From positions 434,001 to 498,000 of the forward strand of contig CAVYNA010000003.1 of NCBI GenBank assembly GCA_963769765.1: DNA of 64,000 nucleotides, written 5' to 3'. The notes below the pieces were generated by a model. It was not told the origin of the DNA. It saw nothing but the letters and a program-made list of their open reading frames with translations, and made no database searches. Both the position numbers and the translations under genes were made by a program. Origin of the DNA: Bog-756 sp963769765 (GTDB lineage Bacteria; Actinomycetota; Acidimicrobiia; Acidimicrobiales; RAAP-2). Shown here in pieces: positions 1 to 8,251 of this stretch; position 1 is the stretch's first letter, and the number at the start of each line of letters is the position of its first letter.

Positions 1-628
1 CCTCGGCCGCAGGCCGACCGTCGATGGTGGCATTCGCCACGTCGGGGAACTGGGTAGCCGAGTGGTTGCCCCAGATCGCGAGGTTGGCGACCGACGACAC
101 GGGCACGCCGGCCCGCTTCGCGAGCTGGGACTTGGCGCGGTTCTCGTCGAGCCGGGTCATCGCGAACCAACGGTCGCTCGGGACCTCCGGGGCGTTCGAG
201 CGGGCGATCAGGCAGTTGGTGTTGCACGGGTTGCCGACCACGAGGACCCGGACGTCGGACGCCGCGTGCCCGGCGATGGCCTGCCCCTGAGGGCCGAAGA
301 TGCCGCCGTTGACGCTGAGCAGGTCGCCGCGCTCCATGCCGGCCTTACGCGGGATCGAGCCGACGAGCAGCGCCCACGAGGTGCCGTCGAAGGCGACCTT
401 CAAGTCGGTGGTCGTCACGATGTCCGAGACCAGGGGGAAGGCGCAGTCGTCGAGCTCCATGACCACCCCGTCGAGGGCTTGCATCGCCGGCTCGATCTCG
501 AGGAGACGGAGCACCACCGGCTGGTCGTGCCCGAAGAGTTGACCCGAGGCGATGCGGAAGAGGAGCGAGTAGCCGATCTGACCCGCGGCGCCGGTGACGG
601 TGACGTGGATGGGGGAGTTCCGAGGCAT
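1..628 (-). CDS. mdh: malate dehydrogenase, C-terminus outside window
   Basis: NAD-dependent malate dehydrogenase interconverts malate and oxaloacetate in the TCA cycle. The first 209 codons are present and the gene runs off the left edge. The N-terminal Rossmann motif reads VTGAAGQIGYSLLFRIASG, followed by the acidic LLEIEP segment that selects NAD. The substrate-side segment VGSIPRKAGMERGDLL and the catalytic-domain piece VVGNPCNTN are typical of cytosolic-type MDH. RLDENRAKSQLA and WGNHSATQFPD contain the substrate-binding arginine and the catalytic histidine of the family. The start is ATG at 628, in the usual place for MPRNSPIHVTVTGAAG. It follows icd by 60 bases on the same strand, so the two TCA genes are probably co-transcribed. 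Confidence 0.96.
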   Translation of the reverse strand, partial: MPRNSPIHVTVTGAAGQIGYSLLFRIASGQLFGHDQPVVLRLLEIEPAMQALDGVVMELDDCAFPLVSDIVTTTDLKVAFDGTSWALLVGSIPRKAGMERGDLLSVNGGIFGPQGQAIAGHAASDVRVLVVGNPCNTNCLIARSNAPEVPSDRWFAMTRLDENRAKSQLAKRAGVPVSSVANLAIWGNHSATQFPDVANATIDGRPAAE

Positions 629-688
629 CGGACGAGGCTAACCCGGCGCCGCGGGTCGGTCGAAACCGGAGCGCGCGTACCGGGTCGG

Positions 689-1885
689 TCAGAGGCGGTC
701 GACGATCGCCGCCGCGAACTCCGAGCACTTGACCTCGGTCGCCCCGTCCATCAGGCGCGCGAAATCGTAGGTGACGACCTTGTCGGCGATGGTCGCCTCG
801 AGGGCGGTGACGATGTCCGCGGCCGCGCCGGTCCACCCGAGGTGCTCGTACATCATGACGCCGGAGAGGATCACCGAGCCCGGGTTGACCTTGTCGAGAC
901 CGGCGTACTTCGGGGCCGTCCCGTGGGTCGCCTCGAAGATGCCGTGCCCGGTCACATAGTTGATGTTGCCACCCGGTGCGATGCCGATCCCGCCCACCTG
1001 AGCCGCGAGCGCGTCGGAGAGGTAGTCGCCGTTCAGGTTGGTCGTCGCCATCACGTCGAACTCCGATGCCCGGGTCAGCACCTGCTGGAGCGTGATGTCG
1101 GCGATGCTGTCCTTCACGAGCAGCTTGTCACCGGGCTTCCCGTCGCAGTCGTCCCATCCGACCGCCACGTCCTCGAACTCCTCGCGAACGAGCTCGTACC
1201 CCCAATTGCGGAACGCCCCTTCGGTGAACTTCTGGATGTTCCCCTTGTGGACGATGTTCACGCTCTCGCGACCGTGGGAGAGCGCGTACTTGATCGCCGC
1301 CCGGATGAGGCGCTTCGAACCGAACTCGGAGATCGGCTTGATCCCGATGCCTGAGCCCTCTCGGATCTCCCAGCCCATCTCGTCACGGAGGAACGCGGCG
1401 AGCTTGGCCGCCTCGGGCGTGAACGCCTCCACCTCCAGGCCCGCGTAGATGTCCTCCGTGTTCTCGCGGAAGATGACCATGTCGACCTTCTCGGGGTGGA
1501 GGACCGGTGAGGGCACACCCTTGAACCAGCGCACCGGTCGCAGGCAGACGTAGAGGTCGAGGATCTGTCGGAGGGCGACGTTGAGGGATCGGATGCCCCC
1601 GCCGATCGGGGTGGTGAGGGGCCCCTTGATCCCGATGAGGTGGGTCCGGAAGGTCTCGACGGTCTCGTCGGGCAGCCAGCTGCCCGTCTCGTCGAAGGCC
1701 TTCTGACCCGCGAGGACCTCCTTCCAGGCGACGTGCTTGCCGTGCTTGGCGGCCGCCGCGTCGAGCACGAGCTTGGCAGCGGGCCAGATGTCGACCCCGG
1801 TGCCGTCCCCCTCGATGAAGGGGATGATCGGCTCGTCGGAGACGATGAGCCCACCGTCGGGACCCTGGGTGATCAGTTCGGGCAT
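689..1885 (-). CDS. icd: NADP-dependent isocitrate dehydrogenase
   Basis: Oxidative decarboxylation of isocitrate to 2-oxoglutarate with NADP. The 398-residue product is close to the usual length for the homodimeric bacterial enzyme. Visible family marks are RSLNVALRQ (isocitrate-binding serine loop, the phosphorylation site in enterobacteria), the metal-binding NLNGDYLSDALAAQVGG segment, and GHGIFEATHGTAPKYAG, the nucleotide-binding loop of NADP-type enzymes. ATG at 1885 gives MPELITQGPDGG; an open frame continues upstream but is basic and unlike the family, so it was excluded. The gene lies just upstream of mdh in the same orientation. Confidence 0.96.
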   Translation of the reverse strand: MPELITQGPDGGLIVSDEPIIPFIEGDGTGVDIWPAAKLVLDAAAAKHGKHVAWKEVLAGQKAFDETGSWLPDETVETFRTHLIGIKGPLTTPIGGGIRSLNVALRQILDLYVCLRPVRWFKGVPSPVLHPEKVDMVIFRENTEDIYAGLEVEAFTPEAAKLAAFLRDEMGWEIREGSGIGIKPISEFGSKRLIRAAIKYALSHGRESVNIVHKGNIQKFTEGAFRNWGYELVREEFEDVAVGWDDCDGKPGDKLLVKDSIADITLQQVLTRASEFDVMATTNLNGDYLSDALAAQVGGIGIAPGGNINYVTGHGIFEATHGTAPKYAGLDKVNPGSVILSGVMMYEHLGWTGAAADIVTALEATIADKVVTYDFARLMDGATEVKCSEFAAAIVDRL

Positions 1886-1967
1886 GGATCGAAGCCTACC
1901 GGCACCCCCTGGCTCCGCCGCCAGTCGACGCGGGCCGTCCGCGGCCCCTGCTGTGAGGCCGGTGCCG

Positions 1968-2189
1968 TCAGGTCGGTGCCGAGCGCAATCGGGCGAAGCG
2001 GCGCAGCGCGATGAGCGACCAGATCGCCTCGACGACACCGAAGGGCCACGCACCCGACAGGAACCCGTACACGCTCGAGAGGACGCAGCCGAGAGCGAAG
2101 AGGAGGACGAAGACATCGCCGCGGCGCTCGAGTGCGTACATGACCATCATGAAGGTCACTGCGCAGACGCCGTAGATGGTGACGGCCAC
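1968..2189 (-). CDS. small two-helix membrane protein, function unknown
   Basis: A 73-residue protein with two hydrophobic segments, about residues 3-19 (IYGVCAVTFMMVMYAL) and 27-46 (FVLLFALGCVLSSVYGFLSG), separated by a short ERRGD turn and followed by a basic tail (RRFARLR). Its composition fits a double-spanning inner-membrane protein. I recognise it only as the kind of small conserved hypothetical membrane protein often seen in actinobacterial genomes and cannot assign a role. It sits between metF and icd in the same orientation, 75 bases after metF. The ATG start at 2189 is the only good start upstream of the first helix. Confidence 0.7.
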   Translation of the reverse strand: MAVTIYGVCAVTFMMVMYALERRGDVFVLLFALGCVLSSVYGFLSGAWPFGVVEAIWSLIALRRFARLRSAPT

Positions 2190-2264
2190 CGCGTGAGGTC
2201 TACCGCAGCCGCCGGGCGCCGGCCAATCCGGACGGCACGCGGTCGCCGGCCACGGATCGGCGCG

Positions 2265-3128
2265 TCAGGCGACGGCGAGCCCGAGCGCCGCGTAGATCTC
2301 GCGGGTCGCGCTCGATCGGTTGAGCGTGTAGAAGTGCAGGCCCGGCACGCCCGCGTCGAGGAGCTGCTCGCAGAGCTCCGTGGCGATCGACACCCCTTCA
2401 CGGCGCACGGCTTCGCCGCCACCCCGCTCGTCGGCGGTCCGGAGGCGATCGACCATCCAGGGTGGGACCGCCGCGCCCATCGAGGCCATCCGCGGGATGG
2501 AGGAGAGGCTGGTGACCGGCATGATCCCCGGCAGGACCGGCTTGTCCACGCCGCGGTCCGCGAGGTCGGCGGTGAGCGAGGTGTACTCCCCGCACTCGAA
2601 GAAGAACTGGGTCACCGCGAAGTCGGCGAGCGCCACCTTCGCCGCCAGGTGCGCCCGGTCGCTCCCGAGGTCGGGCGAGTGCGGGTGGCCGGCCGGCTGG
2701 GCGGCCACCCCGATCGAGAACCCGCCGATGGCGCGGGCGAGGTCGACCAGCTCCGAGGCGTGGGCGAGCTCGCCCACTGCGCTCGACGGATCGGCCGGCG
2801 GGTCCCCTCCGAGGGCCATGAGGTTCTCGATGCCGGCCTTCCGGTAGGCGACGAGGATCTCCGCGAGCTCGATCCGGGTGTGAGCCACGCAGATGAGGTG
2901 GGCCATCGGCACGAGTGTGGTGGTCCGGAGCATGCCGGTCACGAGGTCGAACGTGCGCTGACGCGACTCGGCTCCACCGCGGTAGGTCACCGAGACGAAG
3001 GACGGAGCTAGCGGCTCGAGGTCGCGCAACGTCTTGACCAGGGTCGCCTGCTCGGCGTCGTTCTTCGGCGGGAAGAACTCGAACGAGTAGGTCTTGCCCT
3101 TGGCCAACAGGTCTGCGATCCGGGTCAT
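2265..3128 (-). CDS. metF: 5,10-methylenetetrahydrofolate reductase
   Basis: Reduces methylene-THF to methyl-THF for methionine synthesis. The 287-residue TIM-barrel protein starts MTRIADLLAKGKTYSFEFFPPK; the FEFFPPK motif with its catalytic glutamate is diagnostic of MetF. Other conserved stretches are FVSVTYRGG, AHLICVAHT, NLMALGGDPP (FAD region), FFFECGEYT and PVLPGIMPVTS. It follows folD by 47 bases on the same strand, so methylene-THF made by FolD is handed to the next enzyme of the same transcription unit (purN-purH-folD-metF). Start ATG at 3128. Confidence 0.97.
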   Translation of the reverse strand: MTRIADLLAKGKTYSFEFFPPKNDAEQATLVKTLRDLEPLAPSFVSVTYRGGAESRQRTFDLVTGMLRTTTLVPMAHLICVAHTRIELAEILVAYRKAGIENLMALGGDPPADPSSAVGELAHASELVDLARAIGGFSIGVAAQPAGHPHSPDLGSDRAHLAAKVALADFAVTQFFFECGEYTSLTADLADRGVDKPVLPGIMPVTSLSSIPRMASMGAAVPPWMVDRLRTADERGGGEAVRREGVSIATELCEQLLDAGVPGLHFYTLNRSSATREIYAALGLAVA

Positions 3129-3175
3129 CGCCGGACCAGCCTACTGCCGGGTCGCAGATCCAGGCCCTGGCGTGC

Positions 3176-4030
3176 TCACGACGCCCGTTCGGCGGCACGC
3201 ACCGCGTTGGTCAGCAGCATGGCCCGGGTCATCGGGCCGACTCCGCCGATCCGCGGCGTGATCCACCCGGCCACCTCCGCGACGCCCTCGTCGACGTCGG
3301 AGAGGAGCTTCCTCCCCTCCCACGACGTGCCGGCGCCGACGACGGCGGCGCCTGGCTTCACCATGTCGGCCGTGACGAGCCCCGCCCGGCCCGCGGCGGC
3401 CACGACTACATCCCCGAGCCGGACGATCGCCGCGAGGTCCTTCACCCCGGTGTGGACGACGGTCACCGCGGCGTTGCAACCGGGCCGCTTGAGGGCGAGC
3501 AGGAGCGCGAGCGGCCGTCCGATGGTGAGGCCCCGGCCGATGACGACGACGTGCTGCCCTTCGACGGGCACGTCGTTGGCCGCCAGCAGCTCGACGATGC
3601 CGGCCGGCGTGCACGGCAGCGGGCCAGGTGCCCCCATCACCAGTCGTCCGAGGTTGACCGGGTGGAGCCCGTCCACGTCCTTTTCCGGGTCGACCGCGAG
3701 CAGGACCCGCTCCTCGTCGAGGCCGGCGGGCAGCGGGAGTTGGACCAGGTAGGCGTGGACCGTCGGATCGGCGTTGAACCGGGCGACGACCGCCTCGAGC
3801 TCGACCTGGGCGACGTCGGCCGGCAGGTGCTCGTGGACCGAGCGGATGCCGACCTCCTCGCAGTCGGCGTGCTTCATCGCGACGTAACGCGCGCTCGGTC
3901 CGTCGTCGCCGACGAGGATGGTCCCGAGCCCGACCTCGACGCCCGCGCCGCGCAGACGTGCGACACGGTCGGTGACCTCGGCACGGATCTTCGCGGCGAG
4001 CGCCTCGCCGTCCAGGAGTGCAGCAGTCAT
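3176..4030 (-). CDS. folD: bifunctional methylenetetrahydrofolate dehydrogenase/cyclohydrolase
   Basis: Interconverts methylene-, methenyl- and formyl-THF, feeding the formyl-THF-dependent steps of PurN and PurH encoded just upstream. The 284-residue product shows the FolD signatures: ARYVAMKHADCEEVGI with the catalytic YxxxK pair, YLVQLPLPAGLDEERVL, PEKDVDGLHPVNLGRL, and the NADP-binding loop GRGLTIGRPLALLL, where actinobacterial enzymes have GRG in place of GRS. It ends in WITPRIGGVGPMTRAMLL. Start ATG at 4030, preceded by an AAGGAG ribosome-binding site. The purH-folD gap is 53 bases. Confidence 0.97.
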   Translation of the reverse strand: MTAALLDGEALAAKIRAEVTDRVARLRGAGVEVGLGTILVGDDGPSARYVAMKHADCEEVGIRSVHEHLPADVAQVELEAVVARFNADPTVHAYLVQLPLPAGLDEERVLLAVDPEKDVDGLHPVNLGRLVMGAPGPLPCTPAGIVELLAANDVPVEGQHVVVIGRGLTIGRPLALLLALKRPGCNAAVTVVHTGVKDLAAIVRLGDVVVAAAGRAGLVTADMVKPGAAVVGAGTSWEGRKLLSDVDEGVAEVAGWITPRIGGVGPMTRAMLLTNAVRAAERAS

Positions 4031-4083
4031 CTCGGCTCCTTCACGGTACCCACCGGAGACGATCCCCGCGGTCGCGCCCGGCC

Positions 4084-5652
4084 TCAGTGTCGGAAGTGGC
4101 GCTCGCCACCGGCCATGACCATCGCGATCCCCGCCTCGTCGGCAGCGGCGACGACTTCGTCGTCCCGGATCGAGCCACCCGGCTGCACCACTGCGGTCAC
4201 GCCGGCCTCGGCCAGCACCAGCGCACCGTCGGGGAAGGGGAAGAACGCATCGCTCGCCGCTGCGGCGCCCCGCGCGCGCCCCGCCTTCGACGCGGCGATC
4301 TCGGCGGCGACCACCCGCGACTGCTGGCCGGCCCCGACACCGACGGCCTGGCCGGCCTTCACGATGGCGATCGCGTTCGACGTGGTGCGTGCGCAGACCG
4401 TCCAGGCGATCGCGAGGTCCCGCCACGTCGATTCGTCGGGTCGGACCTTGGTCGCGACGGTCCACTCCGACGGGTCGACTTCGAAGCGGTCCGGGTCCTG
4501 GACGAGCACGCTCCCGCCGAGGCCGCGGAGCTGTCTGGTGATCGGCTCGGGCTCCGGCGCCGAGAGGAGGCGCGTCGCCTTGCGCTTCGTGGTGAGCCGG
4601 GCGAGCGCCGCCTCCTCGTAGGAGGGAGCGATGACGACGTCGGCCTGGGGTCCCTCGGAGATCGCCTCGGCGACCGCGGCCGTCACGGGTCCGCCGATCG
4701 CCACGATGCCGCCGAATGCGGACTGGGGATCGCACTCGAGCGCCCGCCGGTAGGCGCGGGCGAGGTCGGTGTCGATCGCGGCGCCGCACGGATTGGCGTG
4801 CTTGATGATGGCGACCGCGACCTCGTCGCCTCTGCCGGCCGCGAGCTCGTGGACGAGCCGCCACGCGGCGTCGGCGTCGAACACGTTCAGGTACGAGAGA
4901 TCCTTGCCGCCGTGCTGGACGACCGCGTCCCACCACGTGTGCTGGCCGGCGATGCGGTACCGCGCCCCGTGCTGGTGGGGGTTCTCGCCGTAACGCATGG
5001 TGCCGGCGCGTTCGAGCGAGAGGTGGATCGACGGGGGCAGCACCAGCGCCGAATCGAAGATGGCCGCCGCGTCGGGCACCTCCACGCCGCCGTGCGCGAC
5101 GGCCTCCTGGTCGTCGAGCCAGGCGACGATGGCGGCGTCGTAGCCGGCGGTATGGGCGAACGCCCGACGGGCGAGTGACCGGCGGGTTCCTGTCGACAAG
5201 GAGCCGTCCCGGGTGAGCTCTTCGAGCACCGTCGCGTAGTCCGCCGGGTCGACCACCACGCCCACGTGTTCGTGGTTCTTCGCCGCCGCGCGCACCATGG
5301 TCGGGCCGCCCACGTCGATGAGCTCGACCGAGGGATCGGAGGAGAACGGGTAGAGGTTGCAGACGACGAGGTCGATGAGGCCGATTCCCAACCGGTCGAG
5401 GGCGTCGAGGTGGTCGGGCTTCGTGCGGTCGGCGAGGATGCCCCCGTGGATGGCCGGATGGAGGGTCTTCACCCGGCCCCCCAGCATCTCGGCGGCGCCG
5501 GTCAGGTCGGCGACCTCGATGTGGTCGATGTCGGCAGCGGCGAGCGCAGCGGAGGTTCCTCCGCTCGACACCAGTTCCCACCCGAGTCCGGTCAGCCCGC
5601 GGGCCAGGTCCTCGAGCCCGGTCTTGTCGTACACGGACAGCAGCGCTCTCAC
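4084..5652 (-). CDS. purH: bifunctional AICAR transformylase/IMP cyclohydrolase
   Basis: Performs the last two steps to IMP. The N-terminal IMP cyclohydrolase domain (about residues 1-190) begins MRALLSVYDKTGLEDLARG and holds SGGTSAAL and GGRVKTLHPAIHGGIL. The C-terminal AICAR transformylase part carries RYGENPHQ, the catalytic IIKHANPCGAA (Lys-His) and RDDEVVAAADEAGIAMVM near the end. Length 522 residues is normal. The GTG start at 5652 overlaps the purN stop by four bases (GTGA), which implies coupled translation with the enzyme of the earlier formyl-THF step. Confidence 0.97.
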   Translation of the reverse strand: MRALLSVYDKTGLEDLARGLTGLGWELVSSGGTSAALAAADIDHIEVADLTGAAEMLGGRVKTLHPAIHGGILADRTKPDHLDALDRLGIGLIDLVVCNLYPFSSDPSVELIDVGGPTMVRAAAKNHEHVGVVVDPADYATVLEELTRDGSLSTGTRRSLARRAFAHTAGYDAAIVAWLDDQEAVAHGGVEVPDAAAIFDSALVLPPSIHLSLERAGTMRYGENPHQHGARYRIAGQHTWWDAVVQHGGKDLSYLNVFDADAAWRLVHELAAGRGDEVAVAIIKHANPCGAAIDTDLARAYRRALECDPQSAFGGIVAIGGPVTAAVAEAISEGPQADVVIAPSYEEAALARLTTKRKATRLLSAPEPEPITRQLRGLGGSVLVQDPDRFEVDPSEWTVATKVRPDESTWRDLAIAWTVCARTTSNAIAIVKAGQAVGVGAGQQSRVVAAEIAASKAGRARGAAAASDAFFPFPDGALVLAEAGVTAVVQPGGSIRDDEVVAAADEAGIAMVMAGGERHFRH

Positions 5653-6308
5653 CCGGCGACCTCCCGGCCCGATCCTCGCCGAGAGACGGCACGCGGCGCC
5701 AGCCCGGCGAGGAACGACGCGATCGTCTCCGGATAGAGCGTGCGCTCGACCTCCTTGATGCGCTCGTGGAGACTCGCCTCGGTGTCGCCCGGCACGATCG
5801 CGACCGCGGCCTGGGCGAGGATCGGGCCGGCGTCCATCTCGAGGGTCGCGACGTGCACCGTCGTTCCGGTCCGGTCGACCCCGGCGGCGAGGGCGTCGGC
5901 GACCGCATGCCACCCGGGGAAGGCGGGGAGCAGCGCCGGATGGGTGTTGAGGATGCGGCCCGGAAATGCTTCGTGGATCGGCCGGTCGAGCAAGGTGCCG
6001 AAGCCCGCCATCGCGACCACGTCGACGTCGGCGTCGAGGAGGACGGACGTCAGGGCCCGCGTGTAGGCCTCCCGGTCGAAGCCCGACCCGAAGCCGCCGA
6101 ACTCGGAGCGGTCCACGAGTACCGAGATGAGGCCGGACTCCGCTGCCACGGTGAGTCCGCGACACGGTCGGTCGGCGACGACGAGCCGGACCGGCAGACC
6201 CGCGGCGATGATCGCCTCGAGGATGGTGCCGCTTCCCGAGACCAGCACGGCGAGGACCGGCTGCGCGGCTGGCGGATCGTTGGGCACGCGACTGGCCACG
6301 AACGGCAC
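5649..6308 (-). CDS. purN: phosphoribosylglycinamide formyltransferase
   Basis: Transfers the formyl group of formyl-THF to GAR in purine synthesis. Visible motifs: VLVSGSGTILEAIIA (phosphate loop), ILNTHPALLPAFPG with the catalytic Asn and His, VDRTGTTVH, and LEMDAGPILAQ with the catalytic aspartate. The GTG at 6308 gives 219 residues, the normal size; a longer frame runs to an upstream ATG at 6383 but adds an arginine/serine-rich stretch not expected in the family. First gene of purN-purH-folD-metF. A short inverted repeat lies about 60 bases upstream of the start. Confidence 0.95.
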   Translation of the reverse strand: MPFVASRVPNDPPAAQPVLAVLVSGSGTILEAIIAAGLPVRLVVADRPCRGLTVAAESGLISVLVDRSEFGGFGSGFDREAYTRALTSVLLDADVDVVAMAGFGTLLDRPIHEAFPGRILNTHPALLPAFPGWHAVADALAAGVDRTGTTVHVATLEMDAGPILAQAAVAIVPGDTEASLHERIKEVERTLYPETIASFLAGLAPRAVSRRGSGREVAG

Positions 6309-6370
6309 GCTACCAGTGCCAATTCGCGCGCTCCGTCGCCGGCCCGACCACGGGCTGCCGAGCGGTGCTA

Positions 6371-6385
6371 CGTTGCGCGGCAACG
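6371..6385. promoter_or_regulatory. inverted repeat upstream of purN
   Basis: CGTTGC-GCG-GCAACG is a perfect 6+6 inverted repeat 63 bases before the purN start. It could be an operator or a small leader hairpin for the purine/folate operon. No recognised regulator motif matches it, so the role is open. Confidence 0.35.
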
Positions 6386-6511
6386 AGACCCGGGTGACGC
6401 CGCCCGTCCGGCCTGCCTCCGGATCGGGCGTTGCGTCACTCGGTCCCCCTGCCCAAGGGATGCCCCTCGTACCACCGATATCGGCGCGTTCGGGAACTAC
6501 CCGTAGCGATT

Positions 6512-6647
6512 GTTGCGGGGCCGAAGGTCCCGACCTGTAGAGCCCGTTGCGGGGCCGAAGGTCCCGACCTGTAGAGCCCGTTGCGGGGCCGAAGGTCCCG
6601 ACCTGCAGAGCCCGTTGCGGGGCCGAAGGTCCCGACCTGTAGAGCCC
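6512..6647. repeat. four tandem copies of a 34-bp hairpin-bearing repeat
   Basis: Copies start at 6512, 6546, 6580 and 6614 and are identical except for one T-to-C change in the third. Each contains GGGGCCGAAGGTCCC, an imperfect inverted repeat (six-base arms with one G-T pair, loop GAA). The array fills most of the 351-base gap between the HAD phosphatase stop (6660) and the purN start (6308). There are no spacers, so it is not a CRISPR array. It could be stacked operators, a stack of terminator-like hairpins after the upstream gene, or an expanding satellite. The remaining parts of the gap (6309-6511) show only the short inverted repeat at 6371-6385. Confidence 0.97.
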
Positions 6648-6659
6648 CGGGTCTTCAGC

Positions 6660-7364
6660 TCAGGGTGCGCCGAGGGTCCGGAGCACCTCGTCGTCGAACT
6701 CGGTGAGGGAGCGGAGGCGCCGGTCGCAGAATCCCCAGCGGGGCGAGTCGTACGCGCCAGGTTCCGGCACGACGAGCACCCGCATGCGGGCGGCCTTCGC
6801 CGAGATCGCCCCGTTGAACGAGTCCTCGACGGCCGCGCAACTGACCGGCTCGATCCCGAGCTTGTCCGCTGTCGACAGGTAGGCGCCCGGGTGGGGCTTG
6901 CCGAGCGGCTCCCACTCGGCCGAGTGCCATGCGGCGACCGTCCCCTCGAGGTCGAGCCGGCGGAGGGCCGCCTCGATCACCACGGCGTGCGACCCCGAGC
7001 AGACCCCGATCGCGAGCCCGGCGAGCCGGCAGAGCGCGACCGCTTCGAGCGCGCCCGGCATCGCGGTCCCCGACTCGCTGATCATCTCGGCGACCTGCCC
7101 GGTCACCGCCACTTCGACCTCGCGCCGGCTCATGCCCGTCCAGGGATGGCGGTCCCACCAGTGGCGCACCGCGTCGTCGATGCGCAGCCCCATGGTCTGG
7201 CGGACGTCGGTCTCGGTGAGATCGAGCCCGAGCGAACCGAAGACCTCGATCTCCGCGTGCCGCCAGAAGGGCTCCGAGTCGATGAGGAGACCGTCGAGAT
7301 CGAAGATGACGGCCTCGAGCGGGCGACCCGTGAGCGCCGCGGCCGAGGCGATCTCCGTCGTCAG
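6660..7364 (-). CDS. HAD-superfamily phosphatase (beta-phosphoglucomutase-like)
   Basis: A 234-residue haloacid-dehalogenase hydrolase of the beta-phosphoglucomutase/phosphoglycolate phosphatase subgroup. Motif I is VIFDLDGLLIDSEP near residue 19, motif II is GVCSGSH, motif III contains GKPHPGAYL, and motif IV is EDSFNGAISAKAARM. Such proteins usually dephosphorylate a small sugar or nucleotide; the substrate cannot be read from sequence. There is no ATG or GTG in frame before motif I. The best start is a CTG at 7364 that overlaps the sucD stop as CTGA, the same four-base overlap style as other junctions here. Starting at the first in-frame ATG (7193) would delete the catalytic aspartates. 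Confidence 0.85.
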   Translation of the reverse strand: MTTEIASAAALTGRPLEAVIFDLDGLLIDSEPFWRHAEIEVFGSLGLDLTETDVRQTMGLRIDDAVRHWWDRHPWTGMSRREVEVAVTGQVAEMISESGTAMPGALEAVALCRLAGLAIGVCSGSHAVVIEAALRRLDLEGTVAAWHSAEWEPLGKPHPGAYLSTADKLGIEPVSCAAVEDSFNGAISAKAARMRVLVVPEPGAYDSPRWGFCDRRLRSLTEFDDEVLRTLGAP

Positions 7365-8251
7365 TCGAGCTTCCGCACGATGTCGACCATGGCCTCGCCG
7401 GCCTCGGTCGGGTTGAGCGCCACGGTCACGCCGGCGTCGCCGAGGGCCTCCATCTTCGCCTGGGCGGTCCCTTTCGATCCGGAGATGATCGCGCCGGCAT
7501 GGCCCATCTTGCGGCCCGGCGGTGCGGTGACCCCGGCGATGTAGGTCACCACCGGCTTGGTCACGGAAGCGGCGATGAACTCGGCCGCCTCCTCCTCGGC
7601 GGAGCCGCCGATCTCACCGATCATCATGATGGCCCGGGTGTCCGGGTCGTCTTCGAAGGCGCTGAGGCAGTCGATGAAGCTCGTGCCCGGCACCGGGTCG
7701 CCACCGATGCCGACACAGGTGGTCTGGCCGACCCCCTGCTGGGAGAGCTCGTGGAGTGCCTGGTAGGTGAGGGTGCCCGACCGGCTCACGATGCCCACCG
7801 GGCCGCCCGGCATCGCGATGTCGCCCGAGGTGATCCCGATGTTGCACTTGCCCGGTGAGATGATGCCGGGGCAGTTCGGACCGAGCAGCCGGGTCGCAGG
7901 GAACTCGCGGAGCAACCGGTTGTACGCGACGGCCTCGTCCTGGGCCGGGATGCCTTCGGTGATGCACACGATGAAGGGGATGCCCGCCGTCGCCGCCTCG
8001 ACGATCGCGTCGGCGGCGAACTTCGGCGGCACCGAGATGAACGACGCGGTCGCACCGGTTGCGTCGACCGCCTCGGCCACAGTGGCGTAGACCGGGATGC
8101 CCTCGATCTCCTCGCCGCCCCGCTTGGGATTGGTGCCGGCCACCACCTTGGTGCCGTAGGCACGGTTGCGCAGGCCGTGATAGAGGCCCTGGCTGGTCGG
8201 GCTGATGCCCTGGACCACGACGGTCGTGTGCTCGTCGACGAAGATGCTCAT
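7361..8251 (-). CDS. sucD: succinyl-CoA synthetase alpha subunit
   Basis: The alpha subunit binds CoA and carries the phosphohistidine in the substrate-level phosphorylation step of the TCA cycle. The 296-residue product has the CoA-binding Rossmann start VVVQGISPTSQGLYH, AGTNPKRGGEEIEGIPVY, GPNCPGIISPGKCNIGI, the SRSGTLTYQALHELSQ loop, and GRKMGHAGAIISG with the active-site histidine. Its ATG overlaps the sucC stop by four bases (ATGA). The two subunits form a heterodimer or heterotetramer. Confidence 0.97.
   Translation of the reverse strand: MSIFVDEHTTVVVQGISPTSQGLYHGLRNRAYGTKVVAGTNPKRGGEEIEGIPVYATVAEAVDATGATASFISVPPKFAADAIVEAATAGIPFIVCITEGIPAQDEAVAYNRLLREFPATRLLGPNCPGIISPGKCNIGITSGDIAMPGGPVGIVSRSGTLTYQALHELSQQGVGQTTCVGIGGDPVPGTSFIDCLSAFEDDPDTRAIMMIGEIGGSAEEEAAEFIAASVTKPVVTYIAGVTAPPGRKMGHAGAIISGSKGTAQAKMEALGDAGVTVALNPTEAGEAMVDIVRKLD

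Noticed and set aside
6512..6647. CRISPR-like array
   Set aside because: The 34-bp units are directly joined with no spacers and there are no cas genes nearby.
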